Source of the DNA: Gammaproteobacteria bacterium
GTDB lineage: Bacteria; Pseudomonadota; Gammaproteobacteria; Steroidobacterales; Steroidobacteraceae
DNA: 64,000 nucleotides
Assembly: GCA_025359565.1 (NCBI GenBank)
Contig: JANYFY010000009.1
Coordinates: forward strand, 248,001 to 312,000
Reading direction: 5' to 3'
Below are positions 47,609 to 55,581 of the stretch, in pieces. The first letter of the stretch is position 1, and every line of letters starts with the position of its first letter. The notes under the pieces were generated by a model. It was given only the letters and a program-made list of their open reading frames with translations, searched no databases and was not told where the DNA came from. Position numbers and translations under genes: made by a program.

Positions 47609-48952
47609 ATGGTGCGATTTGCGTTTGTTGTCGTAATTTTTTTCGTCCTATGTGCTTGCGCTAGTAGTCCCCCTAAAATTGAGTCGCGTGCGCTTAGCGC
47701 TTCCTTTAGGCTGCCGGCAGATCGTTACATCGTGGTTGCGGTAGACAGTGATCCTGTAACCATTGGTCATGCGGCCACTTCGCCTCGTGGCTACGACACT
47801 TTGCTCACGTACGGTCCCTCGACGCGCGCGCAGCGATTAATGCGCTCCGTCGAGGCCGATTATGGATTACATGAAGTCGCAGCGTGGCCTATCGCTCCAT
47901 TACACATACACTGCACGGTTCTCGAGATCGCCACGCAGATGGATCGCTCCGCGCTGATAGCGGAGCTTGCAAATGATCACAGGGTGCGTCTAGTAGAACC
48001 TTTACAGGTTTTCGAAACGCGTACTGATTACAACGATCCGTACGTGGGTTTACAACGCGGATTTCAGCGAATGGACGTCGCCAATGCACATTCGCTATCG
48101 CTCGGCACGGGGGTAAAAATCGCCATTATCGATACCGGTGCAGACGTGGCACACCCAGATTTACACGGTGCTTCTATCCAGTCGGTGAATTTAGTGGATA
48201 GCGATGATCAGCAATTTCGGCGTGATCGACATGGCACGGAAGTCGCGGGCATCATTGCAGCGGTCGCTAATAATCACGAAGGCATAGTCGGGATTGCACC
48301 GGGATCACATTTATTAATATTAAAAGCGTGCTGGCAATTGCAGACTGGCGTGGACGCGGCGCGCTGTAATAGTTTTACGATTTCGCAGGCTTTAGTCCTG
48401 GCATTTGAGGCTCATGCGCAAGTAATTAATCTCAGCCTTTCGGGTCCCAAAGACGCGTTATTGCATGCCTTGATGCAAGAGGGTCTGCGACGTGGAATAA
48501 TTATGGTCGGCGCTGCTCCGTCCGAGGCAGCAGATGATCGCGATTTCTTGACACAAGACGGTATTATTCAAGTCGCTAGTAGCGAAAATGGGTCCGTATC
48601 GAGGTCGATTGGGCCCGGAATGGTGCCGCTACGAGCGCCGGGGCATGAAATACTTGCGCTTCTGCCCGATGGCCACTATGACTTTTCCTCAGGGAGTTCC
48701 CTGGCTACTGCACAAGTCACAGGAACCGTTGCACTGATGTTGGCGAAAAATGCGCACCTGAACAGCGCCGACGTTTACAAGATGTTAATCAATCACTCCG
48801 TGCGCGTTGTTGCCGATGGCGGATTCACTGATAGCATCGATGCGTGTGCGACCGTCGCTGCGTTACTGGGTCACGGTGTATGTCGGTCTCACGGCTCTCA
48901 ACATAGTCCTAATGACCGGGTTCATGGCATCGCGCAAGCTCGCGATCGATGA
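47609..48952 (+). CDS. Subtilisin-like (S8) serine protease lipoprotein
   Basis: A 447-residue protease precursor. A short hydrophobic N-terminus ends in LCACASS, a likely lipidation site. A ~100-residue propeptide-like region (ALIAELANDHRVRLVEPL) precedes the catalytic domain. The triad is intact: Asp in AIIDTGADVAHPDL, His in RHGTEVAGIIAA and Ser in SGSSLATAQVTGTVAL. It follows the anti-sigma gene by eight bases. A role in cleaving or sensing through the anti-sigma factor is inferred from context only. Confidence 0.92.
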   Translation: MVRFAFVVVIFFVLCACASSPPKIESRALSASFRLPADRYIVVAVDSDPVTIGHAATSPRGYDTLLTYGPSTRAQRLMRSVEADYGLHEVAAWPIAPLHIHCTVLEIATQMDRSALIAELANDHRVRLVEPLQVFETRTDYNDPYVGLQRGFQRMDVANAHSLSLGTGVKIAIIDTGADVAHPDLHGASIQSVNLVDSDDQQFRRDRHGTEVAGIIAAVANNHEGIVGIAPGSHLLILKACWQLQTGVDAARCNSFTISQALVLAFEAHAQVINLSLSGPKDALLHALMQEGLRRGIIMVGAAPSEAADDRDFLTQDGIIQVASSENGSVSRSIGPGMVPLRAPGHEILALLPDGHYDFSSGSSLATAQVTGTVALMLAKNAHLNSADVYKMLINHSVRVVADGGFTDSIDACATVAALLGHGVCRSHGSQHSPNDRVHGIAQARDR

Positions 48953-49050
48953 TTTAGGCGAGCGATCGGTCGATGGGCTGCATTCCTGTACCAGCATTTA
49001 GTGACTGTGTTAATTTGGCTGAAGTTTAAAAACCCAGCGAGCCAACACTC

Positions 49051-49812
49051 ATGGATATTCGTAACAAGACAATAGTAGTAACCGGAGGAGGACGGGGTAT
49101 CGGTCGGGCCATTGCGTTGCGCCTCGCCCAAAATGGGGCAAATATTGCCTTATTTGATCTCAACGAAACCGATCTTAACGAAACAAATGCTCTATGTGCA
49201 AAGTACGCCATTCAGGCGCGTAGTTATATTGTGAACGTTGCCCACGAAGGTCAAGTCTCTGATGCCATGAAGCGAGTTACCGAAGACTTTGGCCGTTTAG
49301 ATGGACTAGTCAATAACGCAGGTATCTTACGCGACAATTTGTTGGTCAAGGTAAAAGCGGGGGTGGTGGTCGGCCGAATGTCTATGGATGAATGGAATGC
49401 GGTTATTAGCGTCAATTTGGGAGGGGTTTTTCTGTGTGGGCGTGAGGCGGCGGCACATATGATTGAGCTGGGGCATGGCGGCGTAATCGTCAATATCTCG
49501 AGTATTTCCCGAGTGGGTCACGCAGGCCAGAGTAACTATAGTGCTGCCAAGGCTGGGGTCCAGTCCTTAAGCGTTGTTTGGGCACAGGAACTTGCACGCC
49601 ATAAAATTCGAGTAGGGTGTATTGCGCCAGGCTATATTCACACGGAAATTCTGGATTCTATGCGGCCAGAATTGTTTGACAAACTGACCGCGTCGGTTCC
49701 TGTAAAGCGCTTGGGGGAGCCCGCGGAAATCGCTCATGCTGTATTGTTCATATTAGAGAATAATTTCTTTACGGGCCGTTGCATTGAAGTAGATGGGGGC
49801 TTACGTTTTTAA
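49051..49812 (+). CDS. SDR family oxidoreductase (FabG-like)
   Basis: A 253-residue short-chain dehydrogenase. NAD(P)-binding VTGGGRGIGRAIALRLA, structural NNAGIL, catalytic Ser in NISSIS and YSAAK (Tyr-x-x-x-Lys). The C-terminal PGYIHTEIL and FFTGRCIEVDGG match FabG-type reductases. A short insert (KVKAGVVVGRMSMDEW) sits before the catalytic helix. Substrate unknown; it might act on acyl-CoA or acyl-ACP. The ~100 bases before it hold nothing I can identify. Confidence 0.92.
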   Translation: MDIRNKTIVVTGGGRGIGRAIALRLAQNGANIALFDLNETDLNETNALCAKYAIQARSYIVNVAHEGQVSDAMKRVTEDFGRLDGLVNNAGILRDNLLVKVKAGVVVGRMSMDEWNAVISVNLGGVFLCGREAAAHMIELGHGGVIVNISSISRVGHAGQSNYSAAKAGVQSLSVVWAQELARHKIRVGCIAPGYIHTEILDSMRPELFDKLTASVPVKRLGEPAEIAHAVLFILENNFFTGRCIEVDGGLRF

Positions 49813-49878
49813 ACCAATAAACGTTATTCCGATGGTAATTCTCCCACTAATTACTTCGATAATTCTCCTGAGGACAGT

Positions 49879-50448
49879 ATGAGTAATTTTCAGCCCTTTA
49901 TAGTGGGTCTTGGTGGCACAACCCGGATCGGCTCGTCGTCCGAAATGGCGTTGCGATTCGCGTTGAGGGCGGCTGAGCGAGCCGGCGCACAGACGGCTAT
50001 CGTAGCAGGCCCCGCCTTGGATTTACCTATGTATTCCTCTGAAATCTTTGAGAGATCCCCGGCTGCTACTGAGTTGGTTTCTCTGCTACGTCGTAGTCAC
50101 GGCGTCATAGTCGCCTCGCCCGGTTATCACGGTTCCATTTCGGGTCTGGTAAAAAACGCTTTGGATTATGTTGAAGATATGCGCGCTGACGTTAACGTCT
50201 ACTTTGATCGAAAAGCTGTGGGTTGCGTGGCATGCGCTTATGGATGGCAGGCATCTGGGAGTACTTTGGCGGCGCTGAGGTCAATTGTGCATGCACTGCG
50301 CGGTTGGCCGACACCGATAGGTGTTGCGTTCAATAGTAGCGTGCAAGTATTCGACGCTGACGGTAATTGCCTTGACGCGTCAGTTGGAAAACAATTAGAA
50401 ATCATGGCGCAGCAGGTGGTTGATTTTGCCCGTATGCGCGAAAAATAA
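49879..50448 (+). CDS. NADPH-dependent FMN reductase family protein
   Basis: A 189-residue flavodoxin-fold protein. The FMN phosphate loop lies at GGTTRIGSSSEMALRFAL, and SPGYHGSISGLVKNALDYVED is the hallmark of the FMN_red family. It uses NAD(P)H to reduce flavin or quinone-type substrates in the cytoplasm. Its stop directly abuts the first pqiA-type gene, suggesting cotranscription with the envelope system that follows. Confidence 0.9.
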   Translation: MSNFQPFIVGLGGTTRIGSSSEMALRFALRAAERAGAQTAIVAGPALDLPMYSSEIFERSPAATELVSLLRRSHGVIVASPGYHGSISGLVKNALDYVEDMRADVNVYFDRKAVGCVACAYGWQASGSTLAALRSIVHALRGWPTPIGVAFNSSVQVFDADGNCLDASVGKQLEIMAQQVVDFARMREK

Positions 50449-51069
50449 ATGAAACCTTTGCATATTCTTGCGTGTCATCAATGTGATGCGTTGTTGAGTG
50501 CAGCGCGCGATCGAAGCGCGGTTTTTTACTGTCCACGCTGTAACGCCACTGTGCTGCGCGCAGTACCAAAGCGATTAGATCATGCGTTGGCTCTTTTTCT
50601 GGCGGCGGGGGTATGTTTTGTTCTTGCCAATGTCTTTCCGATCGTGGCAATCGAGGCTGCGGGCGCTACGGTCTATACCACCCTAATAGGGGCAGTCCAG
50701 TCCTTGCATGCCGAGAGCATGAACATTGTGGCCGTAGTTGTGGTTTTGACTACTCTGGTAATACCTAGCATAGAGTTGCTGTGCGTTATATTGCTATTGA
50801 TGCTAGCTCAGTTAAATCACTCATCTTGGGCCTTAAGTTTTTTATTTCGAGTCCGCGAGGCTCTGCGTCCGTGGAGCATGGTTGAAATCTTTGTGCTCGG
50901 CTCACTGGTAGCAATAGTAAAGCTTGGTAATATTGCAAACGTAGTGCTGGGAATTGGTATTTGGTCGATGGGCGCATTTATTATTTTAAGTGCTGCGGCT
51001 TCGCATGTCTTTGATCCTCTTGAGTTCTGGAGTGAAATTAAAGTACCTACGACGAGGTTACTTAAGTGA
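50449..51069 (+). CDS. pqiA: PqiA-like membrane protein, first half
   Basis: A 206-residue protein with an N-terminal rubredoxin-like zinc pair (CHQCDALL and CPRCNATV) followed by four membrane helices. E. coli PqiA is about 417 residues with two such units; here each unit is a separate gene. PqiA sits in the inner membrane and feeds lipid to the periplasmic PqiB tunnel. This gene overlaps the second half by four bases (GTGA). Confidence 0.88.
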   Translation: MKPLHILACHQCDALLSAARDRSAVFYCPRCNATVLRAVPKRLDHALALFLAAGVCFVLANVFPIVAIEAAGATVYTTLIGAVQSLHAESMNIVAVVVVLTTLVIPSIELLCVILLLMLAQLNHSSWALSFLFRVREALRPWSMVEIFVLGSLVAIVKLGNIANVVLGIGIWSMGAFIILSAAASHVFDPLEFWSEIKVPTTRLLK

Positions 51070-51680
51070 CGAAGGCAGTTATTACCGCAGCATCTCGGGG
51101 GTTTTATGTCTGCCAGGTTTGCGAACAACTATCGCAACGCGTCTCGGAAGTCGCTCACTACTGTGTGCGATGTGGTGCAAACTTGCATTTTCGAAAACCG
51201 CAGAGTCTCCAACGGACAGTGGCTTTGCTAGTGGCCGCGACTATTCTATATGCGCCAGCCAATCTTTTGCCGATCATGCGCACCACGTCGGTAGGCTACG
51301 ACCAAGACGATACCATCTTAAGTGGAATAGTGACGCTTTGGTCAGGACCATCCTGGCCTCTCGCCATTTTGGTATTTTTCGTTAGTATTATTGTACCGTC
51401 CTTTAAACTCATATCATTGAGTTTACTGGTGATTAGCACTCACCGAGGTGGAAAGTGGCGATTACAAGAACGGGCGGCACTCTATCGAGCCATCGATTTT
51501 ATCGGGCGATGGTCAATGCTCGATGTGTTTGTTGTGTCATTGTTGGTCTCCCTAGTCCAACTTCGTGGCGTTGCCAGTATACATGCGGGGTTCGGCGCAC
51601 CGGCCTTCGCATCGGTGGTAGTCTTGACGATGTACGCTGCCCAATCATTTGATCCGCGGCTAATGTGGGATAGAGCATGA
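51066..51680 (+). CDS. pqiA: PqiA-like membrane protein, second half
   Basis: A 204-residue protein built like its neighbour: zinc cysteines in VCQVCEQL and YCVRCGANL, then four helices, including LVAATILYAPANLLPIM, the typical P-A-N-L-L-P-x-M motif of the family. The start is GTG. It overlaps pqiB by four bases. Together with the previous gene it should rebuild a complete PqiA as a heterodimer. Confidence 0.88.
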   Translation: MTKAVITAASRGFYVCQVCEQLSQRVSEVAHYCVRCGANLHFRKPQSLQRTVALLVAATILYAPANLLPIMRTTSVGYDQDDTILSGIVTLWSGPSWPLAILVFFVSIIVPSFKLISLSLLVISTHRGGKWRLQERAALYRAIDFIGRWSMLDVFVVSLLVSLVQLRGVASIHAGFGAPAFASVVVLTMYAAQSFDPRLMWDRA

Positions 51681-53305
51681 GTGAAAATGGGGATTTTGAA
51701 GCGGCGGATGCCCTGCCGGCGACCAGTGGGCCCAATCGAATGCGATTACCCCTAGTTTGGTTAGTGCCCATTCTTGCCGCAATTATCGGCGGTTGGATCG
51801 CGGTGCGCGCGATTCTTGATCATGGACACTATATTGTTGTCACCTTTATTGATGCTGATGGTATTGAAGCGGGTAAAACCAAAGTACGCTATAAGAACGT
51901 GGACGTGGGCGATGTAAGGAAAATTACATTGGCCGCGGATCATCGCACGGTCAATGTTTCCATTGAAATGGCTCGATTTGCCGATCCTTTTCTAGTGGAG
52001 GGAACGCGGTTTTGGGTCGTACGGCCTCGCCTGGGTGCGAGCGGTGTTTCGGGCTTGGGTACTCTATTGTCGGGTGCTTTTATTGCGATGGATGTGGGCA
52101 CTTCTCAAGATTTTGTCCGAGACTTCACAGGTTTGGAGGTCCCGCCGGCCATTACGGGGGACTCGGCCGGTAAGCAGATTATATTGGAGGCCGCTGACCT
52201 GGGTTCTTTGAGCGTGGGTGCACCCGCCTATTTTCATCATATTCAGGTGGGGCAGGTCATTGCGCTCGCACTGAATGACGACGGTCGCGGGATTACTTTA
52301 AAACTATTTATTCAATCTCCTTATGATCGCTTTGTTACCAGCGACACTCGGTTTTGGCACGCTAGTGGTGTCGATGTCGCAGTTGATGCCGGCGGCGTAC
52401 ATTTGCAGAGCGAATCGCTAACCACCATTTTGGCAGGTGGCGTTGCCCTAGAGGCACCGCCCGGTTCAACTGCAATAACACCCGTACCTTCTGAATCGCA
52501 TTTTAAATTGGTAGCCAATCGCGAGTCCGCTATGAAAGCACCGGATGGTGCGGTGGAAACTTTTGTGTTGTATTTTGATGAATCTTTGCGGGGTCTAACG
52601 CCCGGGGCGGCGGTTGATTTTCGAGGAGTGGAGATTGGTGAGGTGACCTCGTTAAAGGTTGAATACGATCGCGGCGCTGATAAATTTCTTTTTCCGGTGT
52701 TGGTTAATATTTACCCAGAACGTGTGCGTTCGCGCTATCGCAAAGGCAGCAACAATCCGCCCACATCGTCTTATAATTTAGTTGCTAGCATGATTGAGCA
52801 CGGGTATCGAGCACAACTAAGAACAGCCAGTCTTCTAACCGGACAGCTCTACATAGCGCTCGACTATTTTCCGCACTCCGCTAAGGTCGTAGCCCAACCT
52901 ACGCAAGGACCCATGCCACTGCCAACGATTCCCGGTAATCTCGTGGAGCTACAAAACAGCATTGTAAGCGTGGCGCACAAATTGGATCAGTTTCCGTTGG
53001 ATAAAATTGGTCACGACCTTGATCATGTTCTGGGTTCGCTAAACACAACTTTGACTGATGCTAACGCGATGATCGGTAAGGTTGATATGGAAATTGTTCC
53101 TGCGGCCCAATCGACCTTGGCACAAGCTAAGGTGACTCTTGCGCAAACTCAAAACGCGTTGGCTCCCGATACTGGTCTGCAGACTGACTTACACTCGACA
53201 CTCAACAGCGTTAGTCGAGCCGCTGATTCAGTCCGTGTGCTAGTAGACTATTTGGACAAACATCCCGAAGCTTTGATTCGCGGTAAGGTGCAAGAAAAAC
53301 CATGA
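51677..53305 (+). CDS. pqiB: PqiB-type MCE protein
   Basis: A 542-residue envelope lipid-transport protein. One N-terminal membrane helix (LPLVWLVPILAAIIGGWIAV) precedes three MCE domains (about residues 45-140, 165-225 and 290-390) and a C-terminal helical region (about 430-540). In E. coli such proteins form a hexameric tube that spans the periplasm. The three-domain architecture matches PqiB and not single-domain MlaD. Overlaps with both neighbours indicate one operon. Confidence 0.93.
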   Translation: MSENGDFEAADALPATSGPNRMRLPLVWLVPILAAIIGGWIAVRAILDHGHYIVVTFIDADGIEAGKTKVRYKNVDVGDVRKITLAADHRTVNVSIEMARFADPFLVEGTRFWVVRPRLGASGVSGLGTLLSGAFIAMDVGTSQDFVRDFTGLEVPPAITGDSAGKQIILEAADLGSLSVGAPAYFHHIQVGQVIALALNDDGRGITLKLFIQSPYDRFVTSDTRFWHASGVDVAVDAGGVHLQSESLTTILAGGVALEAPPGSTAITPVPSESHFKLVANRESAMKAPDGAVETFVLYFDESLRGLTPGAAVDFRGVEIGEVTSLKVEYDRGADKFLFPVLVNIYPERVRSRYRKGSNNPPTSSYNLVASMIEHGYRAQLRTASLLTGQLYIALDYFPHSAKVVAQPTQGPMPLPTIPGNLVELQNSIVSVAHKLDQFPLDKIGHDLDHVLGSLNTTLTDANAMIGKVDMEIVPAAQSTLAQAKVTLAQTQNALAPDTGLQTDLHSTLNSVSRAADSVRVLVDYLDKHPEALIRGKVQEKP

Positions 53306-53952
53306 TCGAGGCATTATCGCGTGTAGGTTTGCGGCAGCTTTTACTAGTTTCCATCGTCTCGTTATTAGGCTGCGCTTCGCCACGGGAGCATTTATATACG
53401 CTGGATGCGTCTTCGAGTGAACTGCCACCGAGTGTTCTAAGTCCAGTGGCTATGGAGCGACCTACGGTAGTGGTCGGGCCCATTTCGATTCCCCAATTGG
53501 TGGATCGTCCTGAACTCGTAGTACGGGAGAGTGTCTATACTGTGGCAACGATTGAGCAGGAGCGTTGGGCGGCGCCTCTTAAAGAAGCCCTACCTCGATT
53601 GATGGCGGTGGAAATGCAACGTAGGATGCCTGATAAGCTTTTTTTAACTTTTTCTAGCGCAGTTATTGCTGCACCTGTTGCGCGTGTTTTGATAGACGTT
53701 ACTCGATTTGATGTCGCACGTGACGGTGCAAACGTCGATGCGCATTGGGTGTATAAGCCCACCCCACCGGTCGCCAGCAAAAGTGAATCGACCAGCATTT
53801 CAGGAGACGTTTCTGTGCATGAAGACCTCGCGAATCAGGCTGTCAAACAGGAGGGCCTGGTCGATGCACGGTATGAGAGCTACGTGGATGCGCTGCGCCG
53901 AGCGTGCAATAGTCTTGCGGGTCAGATCGCGAATCGGTTGGGACCGCAGTAG
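53302..53952 (+). CDS. pqiC: PqiC-type outer-membrane lipoprotein
   Basis: A 216-residue lipoprotein. The lipobox is VSLLGCASP, with lipidation expected at about Cys 24. The DUF330/ABC-auxiliary core follows (VVVGPISIPQLVDRPELVVRES, ERWAAPLKEALPRLMAVEMQRR). PqiC anchors the end of the PqiB tunnel at the outer membrane. It begins within the pqiB stop (ATGA). Confidence 0.9.
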   Translation: MIEALSRVGLRQLLLVSIVSLLGCASPREHLYTLDASSSELPPSVLSPVAMERPTVVVGPISIPQLVDRPELVVRESVYTVATIEQERWAAPLKEALPRLMAVEMQRRMPDKLFLTFSSAVIAAPVARVLIDVTRFDVARDGANVDAHWVYKPTPPVASKSESTSISGDVSVHEDLANQAVKQEGLVDARYESYVDALRRACNSLAGQIANRLGPQ

Positions 53953-53959
53953 AAATTAC

Positions 53960-54796
53960 TTGAATACCTATATTTATAAACGCCATTCATTGTCGGTCCG
54001 ACTATTGCATTGGGTCAATGTTTTGGCACTTAGTGTGCTTCTTATGAGTGGGCTTATGATATTTAACGCCCATCCCTCGCTCGATTGGGGGCGGCAGTCC
54101 TACAGCGGCCGAGCGTCGGTGCTGAGTATAGGTTCACACCAAGGAGTTAATCGGCAGTGGATTGGTACCGCCACCTTGTGGGGTCACGAATTCACGACCA
54201 CGGGATTCTTGGGAGTGTCCACCGATTCTAACGGCGTAATATCGCGAGTAGCCTTTCCGAGTTGGTTGACCATACCGAGTACATATTCGTTGGCGGATGG
54301 ACGGTTGTGGCATTTTTTCTTCGCATGGCTGCTGGTAATAAATGGAGGGTTGTACCTCTTACACGTAACCCGTAGCCGGCACTTATCGCAGGATTTATGG
54401 CCGAGCGCGGCAGACTGGCGGGCGATTCCACGCTCGATTGTTGACCACATGAAATTCAAACATCCGCAGGGAGAGGCTGCAAAACATTACAACGTGCTAC
54501 AAAAATTGGCCTATTTAAGTGTTATTTTCGTGTTGCTACCGATAATAATTCTGGCGGGCTGGGCGATGTCCCCGTGGCTAAATTCTTTGTGGCCGGGTTG
54601 GGTAGAGGTGTTCGGCGGTCGACAATCGGCGCGCACCATGCATTTTTTTGTCGCATGGTTAATAGTGTTATTTGTCTTTATTCATGTCTTTGAAGTCATT
54701 ATCAGTGGTGTATGGAATCATCTGCGCTCAATGATTACCGGTAACTATCGTATCATCGCCGCTAAGACGACAAGGGTGGGTCATGAGGGACCCTGA
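53960..54796 (+). CDS. Cytochrome b561-like membrane protein
   Basis: A 278-residue di-haem-type cytochrome b with four core helices. Candidate haem histidines lie in SVRLLHWVNVLAL, LWHFFFAWLLVINGGLYLLHVT and MHFFVAWLIVLFVFIHVFE. It probably passes electrons from the quinone pool to the molybdopterin oxidoreductase that follows, with which it overlaps. I start at the TTG eight bases after pqiC; a much longer frame reading back through pqiC has no family support. Confidence 0.87.
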   Translation: MNTYIYKRHSLSVRLLHWVNVLALSVLLMSGLMIFNAHPSLDWGRQSYSGRASVLSIGSHQGVNRQWIGTATLWGHEFTTTGFLGVSTDSNGVISRVAFPSWLTIPSTYSLADGRLWHFFFAWLLVINGGLYLLHVTRSRHLSQDLWPSAADWRAIPRSIVDHMKFKHPQGEAAKHYNVLQKLAYLSVIFVLLPIIILAGWAMSPWLNSLWPGWVEVFGGRQSARTMHFFVAWLIVLFVFIHVFEVIISGVWNHLRSMITGNYRIIAAKTTRVGHEGP

Positions 54797-55568
54797 TTTA
54801 TCACGTCGAAAGGTGATGAGAGCTGCACTCGCCGGCCTAAGTGCATGGCTTTTTGCTGGATGCGATCGTCTGAATAACAGTAGCTGGTTTCCGCGCATAT
54901 TGGAGAGCGGTGAAACTTTAAGTAAGAGCGTGCATAAGCTGATCGGACGGCGCGCGATGGCACAAGAGTTTTCGGATGCTGATATCTCACCTAGATTTCG
55001 CGGCAATGGTAATACCAATCCCGATGATGCTAATTATCAATCGCATGTGCGTGAGAGGTTTACTCAATGGGTTTTAGTGATTGATGGGTTGGTGGAGAAT
55101 CCGATTAAATTAACTTTAGAGGAACTTAAAGCCATGCCTGCGCGTACTCAAGTTACGCGGCATGATTGTGTCGAGGGTTGGAGTGCAATCGGTAAATGGA
55201 CGGGTGTACCTTTAAGTCAAGTACTGATGCGTGCTAGGCCTACTTCGGGCGCACGTTATGTAGTGTTTCATTGTGCCGATGCCTTTCCTAGCGGAGATGA
55301 TAGTGACGAGTCGATACCTTATTACGAGAGCATCGACATGGATGATGCGTATCACGCGCAGACTATTATTGCGTATGAATTAAATGGTGAATCGTTACCC
55401 GTAGCTAACGGCGCGCCGTTGCGGCTGCGTGTAGAGCGTCAGTTAGGCTACAAGCATGCAAAGTATATTATGCGCGTGGAGCTGGTACATACGCTTGAAG
55501 GCATCGGCGAAGGCAAGGGCGGCTACTGGGAAGACAGGGCGGGATACCAGTGGTACGCGGGGATTTAG
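54783..55568 (+). CDS. Molybdopterin-dependent oxidoreductase (MsrP/SUOX-type)
   Basis: A 261-residue exported enzyme of the sulfite-oxidase/YedY fold. The twin-arginine motif SRRKVM starts the signal, which ends in FAGC, so the mature protein may be a Tat-exported lipoprotein. The molybdenum-ligand Cys is in RHDCVEGWSAIGKWTG. The substrate is not known; YedY-type relatives reduce methionine sulfoxide. It overlaps the cytochrome gene by 14 bases, forming a membrane electron-transfer pair. Confidence 0.9.
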   Translation: MRDPDLSRRKVMRAALAGLSAWLFAGCDRLNNSSWFPRILESGETLSKSVHKLIGRRAMAQEFSDADISPRFRGNGNTNPDDANYQSHVRERFTQWVLVIDGLVENPIKLTLEELKAMPARTQVTRHDCVEGWSAIGKWTGVPLSQVLMRARPTSGARYVVFHCADAFPSGDDSDESIPYYESIDMDDAYHAQTIIAYELNGESLPVANGAPLRLRVERQLGYKHAKYIMRVELVHTLEGIGEGKGGYWEDRAGYQWYAGI

Positions 55569-55581
55569 ACTCTGTATCTTG

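Noticed and set aside
53708-53959. N-terminal extension of the cytochrome b gene
   Set aside because: It overlaps pqiC in another frame and has no similarity to the family; the TTG after pqiC is preferred.
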